Shown here: in pieces, positions 32,540 to 42,565 of the stretch
Layout of the letters: every line of letters starts with the position of its first letter
Numbering within the stretch: position 1 is the first letter of the stretch
NCBI GenBank assembly: GCA_002448715.1
Contig: DJZU01000095.1
Coordinates: 36,761 to 100,760 of the forward strand
Direction: 5' to 3'
DNA length: 64,000 nt
Origin: Candidatus Neomicrothrix sp. UBA6944
GTDB lineage: Bacteria; Actinomycetota; Acidimicrobiia; Acidimicrobiales; Poriferisodalaceae
Notes under the pieces: model-generated
What the model was told of the DNA's origin: nothing
What the model saw: the letters and a program-made list of their open reading frames with translations, nothing else
Database searches by the model: none
Made by a program: the position numbers and the translations under genes

Positions 32540-34719
32540 TTAGCCTGCGCTCGTGGAATTGGAAAGGGCGTTGGATCCAGGAACCGTTCCAATACGTTGC
32601 CCGTGATACGTGCGACGTCGTTTTCATATCCATTGCGGGCTAGTGCCCCAAACCACGAAATCGAACCCACACTAAACACAGCGCCGCCGCCCGGGGTTTC
32701 ATAAAACACCATGTCCGCCCTCACAAACGGGTCTGGGATCGGAAAAGCCACTGTGCCTTCAAATTCCTCCTTAGTGCGGAGCATGTCTGACCCAAATTCG
32801 GTAGCCGAAGCCAAGATCACGGCATGGCCTGGTGATCCGAGACGTTGATCGTAGCGATCAACCTCTTGGCCAGCTGCTCCGCCCCCCAAGCCCGATGTCC
32901 CTATCTGCTCGTCGTCAACACCCTCTAGGATCCACGCGGCGCGAGAAGCCTTCGCCTCTGGGCTTCTTTGATAGAAAGTCGCTTTCTCAAACCCTTGTGC
33001 AGCGAATCCGATGCCGACGAGCTCATTCGGCGCCCTACCGTTTCTTCGCCACAGGCCTCCATACTCAGCGCCCCAAGCGTGGTAGTTCTCACCGTCACCA
33101 GTCTGCCAATTGCGAACCCCATCCTCGGCGCGCCTCAGTTCGATCGCGCCCGGCCAATGTTCGCTAAACGCGACTCTCCAATAAAAACCGTTGCCTCCTA
33201 AGTACATCAGGCGGCCCCCTTGCCTTTGCCACTCATCAAGGGCGTCAAGCATTGCCGTGGACCAGTATTCAGGGTGACTGCCAGTAACGATGACTCGGTA
33301 CGGGGCTAAGGCGGCATAGCCGTCGGTATGAAGATCTTCGTCAGCGACGATGTCGTGGCCTACCTCGGCATGCAGCAAAAAAGCATTGATATCGGTATCA
33401 GGCGTAAAATTCCAACCATCAGCACCCGGGCGTACCTGGAGAACCGGTCTGCGTCTGGAGCTGAACATTACGCCACTACCGTCGGGATGCTTTTCGTAAT
33501 GACTCAGCCCGAGATCGCCGTGATCAACTAGGTATTGATGTTCTGGGCGGAGGTTTGTCCTAGCGCCGACAAAATCAGCGCCTTCAATTAGCATGCGGTG
33601 GTTTGCATACGCCATGTAAGTCGCTGACGGCACTAGTAAGGCGACTTCTGAGTGATGTGCGTTAACTGCTGGGCGCACAAAGAACGGTACGCGATCAACT
33701 CCTAGCTCCGATCGAAATCGAAAGCAGTAGATACCGCTCGGCAATTCCGGCGGGAGGTCTATGCGGTGATTTGGTTGCCATCCGGCGTCATATAAATCGT
33801 CATGGTGGAAATGAATTGCATTCCACTCATTGGGCCCATCGCTCCATCTCTGATGGTCACCTGTCCACTGTGGGCCCGTCACTCCCCTCGTCGGCAACTG
33901 CAGCAAATGGAGGTTCGACTCTCCGATCGCGGCGGGCACGATCGCCTCCTCCATAGCAACTTCCAACCGCCATTCGTTGACAACCGGCCCAACTCTTAGC
34001 TTGGGGTCTGCTACGCGCCCATCCCATCGCTCGCCGTTCAATCCGGCCGCTAAACGCAAAACCGGATCCTTGAATGTCAGTTCAGGTACATCCAATGTCG
34101 AAGCTTCTTCTCCTTGTTGGAGTAAGTCGCGAGCCGGTGACGCCGATCCAGGGGAACTGACGCTGACCGTAGCCACTCCACCTTCGCCGTCAATATCGAT
34201 CGTCAGGAGGTACCAGCGTCTGCGCTCCAGCGGAGTCTTACGCAACGGATGCTCGACACCGCCAAATCGCCCCAAAAGTGAGGTTCCAGCGTTATAGACC
34301 TCGATGTCTGACCCTTCGCTCTCCAGCGAGATAATCACAGCATCACGTTTGAGCAACGTAGGTTGAAACCAAAGGCTTAGTGTTAAGAAAGACTCTGGTT
34401 TGCCGGTGAGTACAAGCGCTTCAGCATATGACCCTGGCACTATCGGTTGATTGATTAGGTCAATCGAAATGGTAGGAACTATCTCGCACTCGTCTTCCGA
34501 GAACCCCGGGCCGCTTCGCGTTGGATCGCCGCAGTTGAGCTTGACTACATCGAGATCCCCTGTGGTCGCCTGCAGGCTTGAACCAAACCACTCGATGGTT
34601 TCACCTGCGCGTAGGGACCACGGCTCGCAATAACCTGTTATGAGCTTGGGGGCTGGTTCGTGGTCACTAACAGGCATTTGATGCAATTCAAAAAGCTGGT
34701 TCAGTAACTCGCGGGTCAC
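32536..34719 (-). CDS. N,N-dimethylformamidase large (beta) subunit-like protein
   Basis: 727 residues from the GTG that overlaps the rhodanese stop as GTGA; a TTG 21 bases upstream is possible. The first ~310 residues contain a LamG/concanavalin-like part (LSLWFQPTLLKRDAVIIS). The core then matches the DMFase large subunit: SSRRRPVLQVRPG, INAFLLHAEVGHDIV, SGSHPEYWSTAMLDALDEW and GGRLMYLGGNGFYWRV. DMFase hydrolyses formamides using a mononuclear iron held by Tyr and Glu. No small alpha subunit gene is nearby. A related amidase with a different substrate is likely. Confidence 0.85.
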   Translation of the reverse strand: MTRELLNQLFELHQMPVSDHEPAPKLITGYCEPWSLRAGETIEWFGSSLQATTGDLDVVKLNCGDPTRSGPGFSEDECEIVPTISIDLINQPIVPGSYAEALVLTGKPESFLTLSLWFQPTLLKRDAVIISLESEGSDIEVYNAGTSLLGRFGGVEHPLRKTPLERRRWYLLTIDIDGEGGVATVSVSSPGSASPARDLLQQGEEASTLDVPELTFKDPVLRLAAGLNGERWDGRVADPKLRVGPVVNEWRLEVAMEEAIVPAAIGESNLHLLQLPTRGVTGPQWTGDHQRWSDGPNEWNAIHFHHDDLYDAGWQPNHRIDLPPELPSGIYCFRFRSELGVDRVPFFVRPAVNAHHSEVALLVPSATYMAYANHRMLIEGADFVGARTNLRPEHQYLVDHGDLGLSHYEKHPDGSGVMFSSRRRPVLQVRPGADGWNFTPDTDINAFLLHAEVGHDIVADEDLHTDGYAALAPYRVIVTGSHPEYWSTAMLDALDEWQRQGGRLMYLGGNGFYWRVAFSEHWPGAIELRRAEDGVRNWQTGDGENYHAWGAEYGGLWRRNGRAPNELVGIGFAAQGFEKATFYQRSPEAKASRAAWILEGVDDEQIGTSGLGGGAAGQEVDRYDQRLGSPGHAVILASATEFGSDMLRTKEEFEGTVAFPIPDPFVRADMVFYETPGGGAVFSVGSISWFGALARNGYENDVARITGNVLERFLDPTPFPIPRAQAN

Positions 34720-35129
34720 TTCGCTCGGTTGGCTTTCCAATCCTCGTATGACTCGATTGGCATTTCGTCAGCCTGCCAACCGCCGAACCCGGTTTCAATA
34801 TGACTGATGCGTTCCATTCCCATATCTTTAAGTGTCTTTGCAGATAGAGCTGACCTCATTCCACCGGCACAGCACAAGATGAACTCTCGATCTTCTCCAA
34901 ACACTTCTTTGGTGTAAGGCGAGTCTGGCGACACCCAAAATTCCAGCATGCCGCGGGGTGCGTGCATCGCCCCTGGAATAGCGCCATCTCGCTGCATTTC
35001 ACGGACATCTCGAATGTCAACGATCAGGGCGCCTTCGTCGCCAGCTCGACGAGATGCCTCTTCGGGAGAAATATTGTCAATTTCGGCTTTTGCCGCCTCG
35101 ACCATTTTCTTTACTGATTCGATCGCCAT
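34716..35129 (-). CDS. rhodanese-like domain protein
   Basis: 137 residues from the ATG behind GGGAGAGG; an ATG five codons upstream is weaker. ALIVDIRDVREMQRDG and the active-site loop LCCAGGMRS (Cys nucleophile) are the rhodanese marks, with GFGGWQADEMP at the end. It transfers sulfane sulfur or acts as a redox/thiol protein. It is translationally coupled (GTGA) to the DMFase-like gene, which is unusual. Confidence 0.87.
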   Translation of the reverse strand: MAIESVKKMVEAAKAEIDNISPEEASRRAGDEGALIVDIRDVREMQRDGAIPGAMHAPRGMLEFWVSPDSPYTKEVFGEDREFILCCAGGMRSALSAKTLKDMGMERISHIETGFGGWQADEMPIESYEDWKANRAK

Positions 35130-35193
35130 TTTTGCCTCTCCCAAACAGTTTTGAATCGACGAAATGTTCGTCGGTTAGATAATCATTACCGAT

Positions 35194-36420
35194 CTAGCTC
35201 TGAGTGTCACTTCGTGAACTTTCAGCCAGCAGAATCGCGTTCTCTTCCAGCGTTTGGATTTTGTCATCTGAAAGTGACAGCACTTCTCGCAATACCTCGT
35301 CGTTGTGTTGGCCAAGGAGGGGCGCTGGCGGTTCTTGGTCCGGTGGGTCATACGCACCAAATCGAATTGGAAGGCCCGTAACTTCTATGGATCCGAAGTG
35401 TGGGTCCTCCACCTTGCGGACCATGCCGCGCTCTGTGAAGTGAGGATGCCGCATTGCTTCTTCAGGACTCAAGACAGGCGCTGCCGGTAGGCGCCATTGT
35501 TCTAGGTACTGGAGGAGTTCCTGGTCAGACCCAAACTCCTGCATCCAGTTCTCCACCAAGGCGAGTAACGCCTTGGCATTTTCTACCCTGGAGTCAGATG
35601 TAGCGAAGCGCTCGTCTGTCGCTAAGTTCTCCCGGCCCATGGCTTCACACAACCTCGGCCACTGCGGTTCTAAGACCTGCAATACGATCCAACCATCGGG
35701 ACCTTTGTAGGTACCTGATGGAACTACGATACTGAACTGCCTACCTGATCGTTGTTGGCTCCACTCTCCCTTCGTGGCGCTGTGGCCCTGAACAGCAATG
35801 GAGTGCATCGCAAATAGCGGATCGACCAAGGTGACCTCGACATATTGGCCCTCGCCAGTACGTTCTCTATGGAACAAGGCGTGACCGATAGCCCCAAAGA
35901 GCGTTAAGCCAGCAGCGCAATCCGATATGGGAGATCCAGTGAATTGCGGCGCGCCGTCTGCTTCTCCAGTCAGATGCATCATTCCCGACAGCGCCTGGCC
36001 CATCAGGTCGAAGCCCTGCAGATGTGAAAGTGGGCCCGATTTACCAAATGCCGAGATGGAGGCCATGATCAGTTCGGGGTTGAGCTTTTTAAGAGTTTCC
36101 CAATCAAGCGCTCTCCGCTCGAGAACTCCAGGACCAAAATTTTCGACGACTAAGTCGCAATTAATGGCGAGTTCCCTAGCGACTTGGCAACCTTCCTCGG
36201 TACTTAGATCTAAACACAGCGATCGTTTTCCTCTGTTCTGCTGGGTGTAGTACGAAGAGGACCCCGTACCAGACACGAACGGCAAGGTGCGGCTCGGGTC
36301 ACCGTGCGGCCCGTACTCGACCTTTATAACGTCGGCGCCCAATTCCGCCAACATCCGAGTAGCGCTGGGTCCGGACAGATACTGCGTAAAGTCAAGGACT
36401 CGGACATTCTCGAGAAGCAT
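35194..36420 (-). CDS. CaiB/BaiF (class III) CoA-transferase
   Basis: 408 residues. VRVLDFTQYLSGPSATRMLAELGADVIKVE, the MASISAFGKSGPLSH segment and the catalytic Asp in PISDCAAGLTLFG are present. The reaction moves CoA between an acyl-CoA and an organic acid. A leaderless-type -10 precedes the ATG. The rhodanese gene follows 64 bases downstream. Acid specificity unknown. Confidence 0.9.
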   Translation of the reverse strand: MLLENVRVLDFTQYLSGPSATRMLAELGADVIKVEYGPHGDPSRTLPFVSGTGSSSYYTQQNRGKRSLCLDLSTEEGCQVARELAINCDLVVENFGPGVLERRALDWETLKKLNPELIMASISAFGKSGPLSHLQGFDLMGQALSGMMHLTGEADGAPQFTGSPISDCAAGLTLFGAIGHALFHRERTGEGQYVEVTLVDPLFAMHSIAVQGHSATKGEWSQQRSGRQFSIVVPSGTYKGPDGWIVLQVLEPQWPRLCEAMGRENLATDERFATSDSRVENAKALLALVENWMQEFGSDQELLQYLEQWRLPAAPVLSPEEAMRHPHFTERGMVRKVEDPHFGSIEVTGLPIRFGAYDPPDQEPPAPLLGQHNDEVLREVLSLSDDKIQTLEENAILLAESSRSDTQS

Positions 36421-36426
36421 CTAAAG

Positions 36427-36432
36427 ACCTTA
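36427..36432 (-). promoter_or_regulatory. leaderless-type -10 (TAAGGT) for the CaiB gene
   Basis: TAAGGT is followed by six bases and ATG on the minus strand. Confidence 0.5.
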
Positions 36433-36496
36433 TGTCGGTGACCCAGATTCCGCACCCGTGTTGGCTCAGGGCTATTAGGAATGTCAGAATTTGAGG

Positions 36497-38491
36497 ATGG
36501 CGGATCTTGTGCTTGGCATCGATGCTGGAGGGACGTTCACCGACGCGCTCCTTTACTGCAAAGAAGAGAACTCGGTTCTAGCGCGAGCTAAAACGCCTAC
36601 CACCCACGACAATCTCAGCCTGTGCCTCGCTGCGGCTTTAGAAACTGTCATGGGAAAGGTGGCTGTCGCCCCATCCCAGATCTCCGTCGTGTCAGTTTCC
36701 ACAACGTTGGCTACCAACGCCTTAGTAGAGGATGGCGGACGAGCCGCGGGCCTCGTAACAATCGGCTTCAAGGAGGATGCCCTTAGTCGTGCGGGGCTTT
36801 CGCGCATCAGCGAGCGCTCACCCCACCTGAAGCTGGCTGGCGGACATTCTTCGCATGGGAGTGCCCTCCAGGATCTCGATCTCAGGCCGTTGGACGAGTG
36901 GCTAACCGAACACGACTCCAGACTCGAGGCATACGCGGTGGCTGGTTCCTTTAGCGTGCGGAACCCCGAACACGAACAACTCGCAGGTAGCTTCATTCAA
37001 AGTCGGACAGGCAAGCCAGTGACTGTCAGCCATGAGCTTTCCTCGAACTTAAACGCCCCCAAGCGCGCGACTACTGCTCTACTCAATGCCAGACTGGTGC
37101 CAATCGTCAACGAATTGGTAACCGGCGTTGAAGGCTCAATGCTGCGAGCTGGTTTGACCTCCCGGTTAATGGTGATGCGTGGTGACGGCTCGTTGGTTTC
37201 TTCTGACTTTGTTCGGGACCGACCAATCGAGACAATTCTCTCAGGTCCTGCGGCAAGTGCTATTGGCGCGGCAGCACTCGCCGGAATCGACGACGGAGTG
37301 GTGGTAGATATAGGTGGGACTACAACCGATGTAGTCATAATTAACGAGGGACGACCTGTCGCTGCGCCTTCGGGCGCAGTCGTAGGAGGCCACGAGACCA
37401 TGGTGAGCGCTGTTCGAGCCCACACGTTTGGCATTGGTGGAGACAGCCGCATTCAGCACAACCCGCTCAGTGACGATGACTTCACAATCGGACCTTCGCG
37501 AGCAACCCCGTTGGTTGTGGCTGCAATTGAGCGGCCGTCAATTCTTAGCGCGCTCTCTCAACAACTTGAACGAGGCCGCGCCCAGGAAACCGACGGTGTA
37601 TTTCTATGGCTTCGGGAGATCGCCGGGTCGGATCGAGGCGCCTCTCGAGCCGAGAGAGATGTTCTGGCTGAATTGGCGAACTTTTCTGAGGGCGCGAGCC
37701 TCGAATCAGTCGCCCGGACACAACTAGCGCACAACGCCATCAACAGGCTCATTAGTTCCGGCGCTGTCGGGGTTAGCGCTTTCACGCCAACGGACGCAGC
37801 GCACATACTCGAGATTGACAACCGATATTCGGTCGATGCGGCAGTAGTTGGCGGGATTTTACTGGCGCGGCAACTCGACAGATTCGGAGTGCCTCTTGCA
37901 GTGAGTGAAGCAGACATGGCTGGTTTGGTGATCCAGCGGGTTAGAGAACGAACAGCAGAAGCGGTACTTATAGCCGCAGCGGACCACGATGCCCTTTCAG
38001 CCACAGAGCTCTCTTTGGTGTTGAAGGCGCAACGCAGTCGTGTCAGCGCCACTGATCGCTCCCCCCTTCTCAGGATGGAGCTCGGCGTGGCCGGTTCCGT
38101 TGCGCTGGTAGGCGCCCCAGCTCATTGTCTTGGGCCTGCCAACACCGAGGAGTGGAGAATTCATTCTGCGATACCCGACCATTTCGAGATCGCTAATGCT
38201 TTTGGGTCAGCTATCGGCGATATTCGCCTTGCGCATCAGATCACTGTAAGCGCTCCGCGCCGCGGTCTTTACCGGGTCCACATTGACGAACCCATCACTT
38301 TTTATGATCTGAAAGCAGCACAACAGTTCGCTGAGGAGAAGGCCGAGGCCCACTTGCGCAATGAAATGCGTTTCGCTGGCGGCCAGTCCTGCAACATCAC
38401 ACACAATTGGGATCTCGAGCAAGCAATAGTCGAAGAGCGGGAACTCTTTGTAGAAGCAACCCTCAAAAGCAGGGCTTTAGGTTCCCCGTAA
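36497..38491 (+). CDS. hydantoinase A/oxoprolinase-family protein (HyuA-like)
   Basis: 664 residues from the ATG giving MADLVLGIDAGGTFTDALLY, the ATP-binding phosphate-1 loop of the actin-like HyuA family; a TTG two codons earlier is possible. VSTTLATNALVEDG and DIGGTTTDVVIINEGRP are further ATPase motifs. Family members hydrolyse hydantoins, oxoproline or carboxylate acetone, usually with a HyuB partner. No HyuB lies next to it. The amidase gene is convergent. Confidence 0.88.
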   Translation: MADLVLGIDAGGTFTDALLYCKEENSVLARAKTPTTHDNLSLCLAAALETVMGKVAVAPSQISVVSVSTTLATNALVEDGGRAAGLVTIGFKEDALSRAGLSRISERSPHLKLAGGHSSHGSALQDLDLRPLDEWLTEHDSRLEAYAVAGSFSVRNPEHEQLAGSFIQSRTGKPVTVSHELSSNLNAPKRATTALLNARLVPIVNELVTGVEGSMLRAGLTSRLMVMRGDGSLVSSDFVRDRPIETILSGPAASAIGAAALAGIDDGVVVDIGGTTTDVVIINEGRPVAAPSGAVVGGHETMVSAVRAHTFGIGGDSRIQHNPLSDDDFTIGPSRATPLVVAAIERPSILSALSQQLERGRAQETDGVFLWLREIAGSDRGASRAERDVLAELANFSEGASLESVARTQLAHNAINRLISSGAVGVSAFTPTDAAHILEIDNRYSVDAAVVGGILLARQLDRFGVPLAVSEADMAGLVIQRVRERTAEAVLIAAADHDALSATELSLVLKAQRSRVSATDRSPLLRMELGVAGSVALVGAPAHCLGPANTEEWRIHSAIPDHFEIANAFGSAIGDIRLAHQITVSAPRRGLYRVHIDEPITFYDLKAAQQFAEEKAEAHLRNEMRFAGGQSCNITHNWDLEQAIVEERELFVEATLKSRALGSP

Positions 38492-38498
38492 GCGAACT

Positions 38499-39995
38499 CT
38501 ACTTAGCTGCTGCGATTGCCGCATTGCGTCCAAGAGTTTGGCACTGCGGATCGGATTGGAGAATTTGGCTGCGATCTGGGGTCGGTGTGGCACAGAGCGC
38601 TGACTCCCCGAAATGACCCTCAAGGGACTTAGCGATCCCAAGAAGATTCAAATCTTCATACATGGGCCCAACGCATTGGACCCCAAACGGAAGGCCATTG
38701 CGATCTAACCCGGCGGGCAACGCGGTCACGGGGTGCCCTACTACCGTTAGGCAACTTGTCAGGCCCAACCATGCCATGTAGTTCTCAACGGGGGAATCGT
38801 CAATCTCTCTGGGATGCAACGACACCCACGGAAACGGTGGAACGCTGACCGTGGGACAGAGTACGACGTCGACTTCATCGAATACACGATCAACGGTTTC
38901 GAATAGTTCTTTTTGGCGTCGGCGCGCTTGAGCAATCGCAAGTACTGACGTCGACAAGGCCGTCTCATAGCTGCGGAACACATTCGGATTAAACGTGTCA
39001 TCAAAGGACTCGATCTCACGGTGATATTGGGTCGCGAAGATGTCAGACCGTAGCTGCCAATCAACGTCGATCGCATCGGTTAGGTCCAGCGGTACTTGAC
39101 GTATCCTGGCTCCGCGCCCTTCTAGGTATTCGATGCGTTGTGCGAAAGCCTTCCGCACGTCATCTGAAACTGGCAATCCGCCAAAATCGTCCGTAAAACC
39201 GATGTCAAGGCTATTCAGGGCAGGCGTATCGATCGCGAGGAACTGACTTGCGTCCAAGGGGAAGCTCATCGGATCCTGTCGACTGGAGCGGTCCCGCATT
39301 GCGATCGCTGCGAGTAACAAACCCACATCGTCCACGCTTCGAGCCATGGGCCCTTGAAGGCTGTAGTTGGTTTGGGTGATGGTGCGGGCTTCGTTGGGCA
39401 CTGTGCCCGGTGTGGCTCGATGACCTACGACACCACAAAAACTTGCGGGAATTCTGAGGCTCCCGCCGTGGTCAGAACCCGTCGCCAGTGGCGCCATATG
39501 GGCGGCTACTGCTACAGCTGATCCTCCAGAAGAGCCGCCACATGTCAACGAGGGTGCGTAGGGGTTTCCGGTTGCACCAAAGATTCGATTGATTGTATTT
39601 GCGCCAATGCTCATCTCCGGGATGTTCGTTTTGCCAATGACGATGCCACCGGCTGCCTTGACTCGAGCGACGATGCCCGAGTCTTCGGTCGGGACATGGT
39701 CTTTATAAAACTCTGTGCCGTAGGTGGTGACTAAACCTTGAGTGGCCTGAAGGTCTTTGATCGCTACCGGTAGCCCGTGAAGCACACCCGTGGCGGCACC
39801 TGCTTGGATTTGTGCTTCTGCAGCTCGGGCCTTATCAAGGGCATCTTCATCACATCGTCCCACCACTGCGTTCAGCGTGGGATTCAACTCGTCGATTCGT
39901 TCTAGGCAGGATTGCGTTAACTCCACAGGCGATAGCTCGCCATTGAGAATTGCCGTCCGAGCCTCGTGAGCACCGAGGTCGCAGGGCTGATTCAC
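38499..39995 (-). CDS. amidase (amidase signature family)
   Basis: 498 residues. The Ser-cisSer-Lys triad is Lys80 (VAIKDL), Ser155 (GGSSGGSA) and Ser179 (GSDHGGSLR). CGVVGHRATPG and the later LCPTVSVPPFP are standard. It hydrolyses an amide; substrate unknown, and it is not part of a GatCAB operon. The GTG start overlaps the enoyl-CoA hydratase stop by four bases. Confidence 0.92.
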   Translation of the reverse strand: MNQPCDLGAHEARTAILNGELSPVELTQSCLERIDELNPTLNAVVGRCDEDALDKARAAEAQIQAGAATGVLHGLPVAIKDLQATQGLVTTYGTEFYKDHVPTEDSGIVARVKAAGGIVIGKTNIPEMSIGANTINRIFGATGNPYAPSLTCGGSSGGSAVAVAAHMAPLATGSDHGGSLRIPASFCGVVGHRATPGTVPNEARTITQTNYSLQGPMARSVDDVGLLLAAIAMRDRSSRQDPMSFPLDASQFLAIDTPALNSLDIGFTDDFGGLPVSDDVRKAFAQRIEYLEGRGARIRQVPLDLTDAIDVDWQLRSDIFATQYHREIESFDDTFNPNVFRSYETALSTSVLAIAQARRRQKELFETVDRVFDEVDVVLCPTVSVPPFPWVSLHPREIDDSPVENYMAWLGLTSCLTVVGHPVTALPAGLDRNGLPFGVQCVGPMYEDLNLLGIAKSLEGHFGESALCATPTPDRSQILQSDPQCQTLGRNAAIAAAK

Positions 39996-40882
39996 GCTTC
40001 AGACCTTATGACGTCAATGCCACTTGGATCGATGCGTCTCCCGTGAACTTCCATATTGTTGCTGTGTCCCACGTGGTGCAGAGAGAACGCTGCTTGCAAG
40101 GCGCTGTACATTCCTGTCGCGTCGACGGCTTGATTCACGCTCTGTTTTGCCAGGGTCAACCCGAAGCTGGGTCGTTTAGCTATATGCGATGCCAATTTGA
40201 GCGTTTCGGCCTCAAGGTCTGATCTCGGTACCACTTTGTTGACCATCCCACGCTCCATCAGCTCACGAGCATTCAAGGATCGGCCGGTGAAAAGCATTTC
40301 TTTCGCCAAACGAGCACCTGCCTCGAATGGGTGTGCGAAGTACTCAACGCCGTTGACGTTGAACGCAACCACCGGATCGCTAAAACTGGCGTCGTCTGAA
40401 GCCACTATCAGGTCCATTGGCCAGACCAGCATGAGCCCTCCGGCTATCACCTTGCCTTGTACCTGAGCGATGGTCGGTTTGGCAAGATTTCGCCAACGCC
40501 AGCACAGCCCCAAATACATTTCTGCCTCTCGAGCCATGTAACCCTCTGTTCCGGCAGCATCGAAATGACATTGAGTTCCAACGGTCGGAAAGTCATCCAT
40601 ATCAACTTCCCCAGCCGAAAGATCATGACCTGAGGAAAAGTGCTTTCCGTCTGCTGCGAGAACAATGACTCGGATGGTGTCGTCAGCAGCCGCTACATCG
40701 AACGCTGCATTGAGTTCTGACAACATCAAATAGTCCTGGGCGTTGGCGGCCTCAGGCCGGGCGAGGGTGATTCTGGCTACTCCCTCTGCAGGCGTTTCAT
40801 ATCGAATTCGTTCGTAAGTCAAGGTTCGCTCCAACTGGTCTGCACCGATGGTAGGTCCAAGCTGCCTCATTAGCTGCCTCAT
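39992..40882 (-). CDS. enoyl-CoA hydratase/isomerase-family protein
   Basis: 296 residues from the ATG nine bases after GAGAGGTG; an upstream GTG sits on that ribosome site. ARITLARPEAANAQDYLMLSEL is the crotonase start, DGKHFSSGHDLSAG the first oxyanion region, and GKVIAGGLMLVWPMDLIVASDDASFSDP the second. It hydrates or isomerises an enoyl-CoA. It forms a two-gene unit with the amidase. Confidence 0.9.
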   Translation of the reverse strand: MRQLMRQLGPTIGADQLERTLTYERIRYETPAEGVARITLARPEAANAQDYLMLSELNAAFDVAAADDTIRVIVLAADGKHFSSGHDLSAGEVDMDDFPTVGTQCHFDAAGTEGYMAREAEMYLGLCWRWRNLAKPTIAQVQGKVIAGGLMLVWPMDLIVASDDASFSDPVVAFNVNGVEYFAHPFEAGARLAKEMLFTGRSLNARELMERGMVNKVVPRSDLEAETLKLASHIAKRPSFGLTLAKQSVNQAVDATGMYSALQAAFSLHHVGHSNNMEVHGRRIDPSGIDVIRSEA

Positions 40883-40953
40883 GACTTGTTTCACCTCTCT
40901 TCGCGCGTCACCACCACGAAACAGCTAATTTGTGATATCGAGGAGGTTGATCT

Positions 40954-42549
40954 GTGACTGCCGTTGAAACGAGAGATGTGCTGGTCGTCGGCGCCGGCTT
41001 TGGGGGCCTCTATTCCCTGTACGTTCTGAGGGAAGCGGGTTTTCATGTGACTGCCGTCGAGCGCGGAACGGGTGTCGGTGGGACTTGGTATTGGAATCGT
41101 TATCCCGGTGCGCGATGCGATGTTGAAAGTCTTCAATATTCATATTCTTTTGACGATGACCTGCAACAAGAGTGGGAATGGACCGAAAGATACGCCGGTC
41201 AGCCTGAGATCCTGAAGTATGCCCAACACGTGTCAACTAGATTCAATTTGACCGAGCTGATTGACTTCAACACCAACGTAGAGTCGATGAGTTACGACGC
41301 TGACGAACAACAGTGGACTGTAAGCACCAACTCCCTCACCTACCAAGCGCAGTTCGTGATCGCTGCTACGGGTTGCTTATCAAGTACAAATCTGCCCGAG
41401 TTTCCTGGATTGGAGCTGTTTCAGGGCGATACCTACCACACCGGACGTTGGCCCCACCAAAAAGTTGACTTCAGTGGTCAACGGGTCGGCATCATCGGTA
41501 CAGGCTCATCTGCTGTTCAAGCGATTCCCGTTATCGCCGCCGAAGCTGCCGAACTCACCGTGTTCCAAAGAACTCCCAACTATTCGATTCCCGCCCATAA
41601 CAAACCGCTGGATCCCTCAGAACAGAGTGACGTGAAGAGCCGGTACGAGGAGCTGAGAAGTGCTGCTCGAGCCGAGCGATCCGGAATTCTTTCCATATTT
41701 CCACCAAACGAGGATCTAGCCAGGGAAGCTACAGATGCCGAATTCAAAGCTCGAATGAACGAACGCTGGGATTACGGCGGATTTGGTTTCTATCGGTCTT
41801 ACATAGACATCGTGGTCGACCCTCAATCAAATGAACGAGTAGCTGACTATGTGCGCTGGCATATCGCATCGAAAGTCGACGACCCCGCGACCGCCGCTCT
41901 TTTATCCCCATCCAATACGATTGCTTGTAAGCGTCCCTGTTTGGACACGGAGTACTACGAGACCTTCAATTCCCAACACGTGCACCTAGTCGACATCTCC
42001 GAAACCGAGATACAAGCCATTACTCCAACCGGATTACGCGTAAACGACCAGGAGTTTGAGTTCGACTCCCTGGTCTTTGCGACAGGGTTCGATGCCATGA
42101 CTGGCGCTCTACTTGGCATGAACATCACCGGGATCGATGGTTACACCCTTGACGAGGCGTGGGCTGAAGGGCCACGAACCTACCTCGGGCTCAGCGTTCC
42201 AAAGTTCCCAAACCTTTTTACCGTGACCGGTCCGGGAAGCCCTTCCGTGCTGACCAACATGATCATGGCTATCGAGCAGCACGTCGAATGGATTCGAGAT
42301 TGCTTAGTCTCAATGAGAGAAGACCAGATCGCCACCATTGAAGCCTCATCCGACGCGGCTGACTCGTGGGTGCAACACGTCAACGCGATAGCAGATCAAA
42401 CCCTCTACCCGAGCTGTAACTCCTGGTACCTGGGTGCGAATATTCCGGGCAAGACCAGGGTTTTCATGCCACTGATCGGCTTCCCTGCCTACGCGGAGCG
42501 CTGTGAACAGGTCGCTGCGAACAGCTACGAGGGGTTCGCGCTTGCCTGA
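40954..42549 (+). CDS. flavin-containing (Baeyer-Villiger-type) monooxygenase
   Basis: 531 residues. GAGFGG at 13-18 binds FAD, GTGSSAVQ near 180 binds NADPH, and FQGDTYHTGRWP near 155-166 is the class B BVMO fingerprint FxGxxxHxxxWP. GVGGTWYWNRYPGARCDVES is typical of cyclohexanone/phenylacetone-type enzymes. It would insert oxygen beside a ketone or oxidise a heteroatom. GAGGAGG seven bases before the GTG is a strong ribosome site. The macro-domain gene follows. Confidence 0.92.
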   Translation: MTAVETRDVLVVGAGFGGLYSLYVLREAGFHVTAVERGTGVGGTWYWNRYPGARCDVESLQYSYSFDDDLQQEWEWTERYAGQPEILKYAQHVSTRFNLTELIDFNTNVESMSYDADEQQWTVSTNSLTYQAQFVIAATGCLSSTNLPEFPGLELFQGDTYHTGRWPHQKVDFSGQRVGIIGTGSSAVQAIPVIAAEAAELTVFQRTPNYSIPAHNKPLDPSEQSDVKSRYEELRSAARAERSGILSIFPPNEDLAREATDAEFKARMNERWDYGGFGFYRSYIDIVVDPQSNERVADYVRWHIASKVDDPATAALLSPSNTIACKRPCLDTEYYETFNSQHVHLVDISETEIQAITPTGLRVNDQEFEFDSLVFATGFDAMTGALLGMNITGIDGYTLDEAWAEGPRTYLGLSVPKFPNLFTVTGPGSPSVLTNMIMAIEQHVEWIRDCLVSMREDQIATIEASSDAADSWVQHVNAIADQTLYPSCNSWYLGANIPGKTRVFMPLIGFPAYAERCEQVAANSYEGFALA

Positions 42550-42565
42550 CAACCATCATTGTCAG

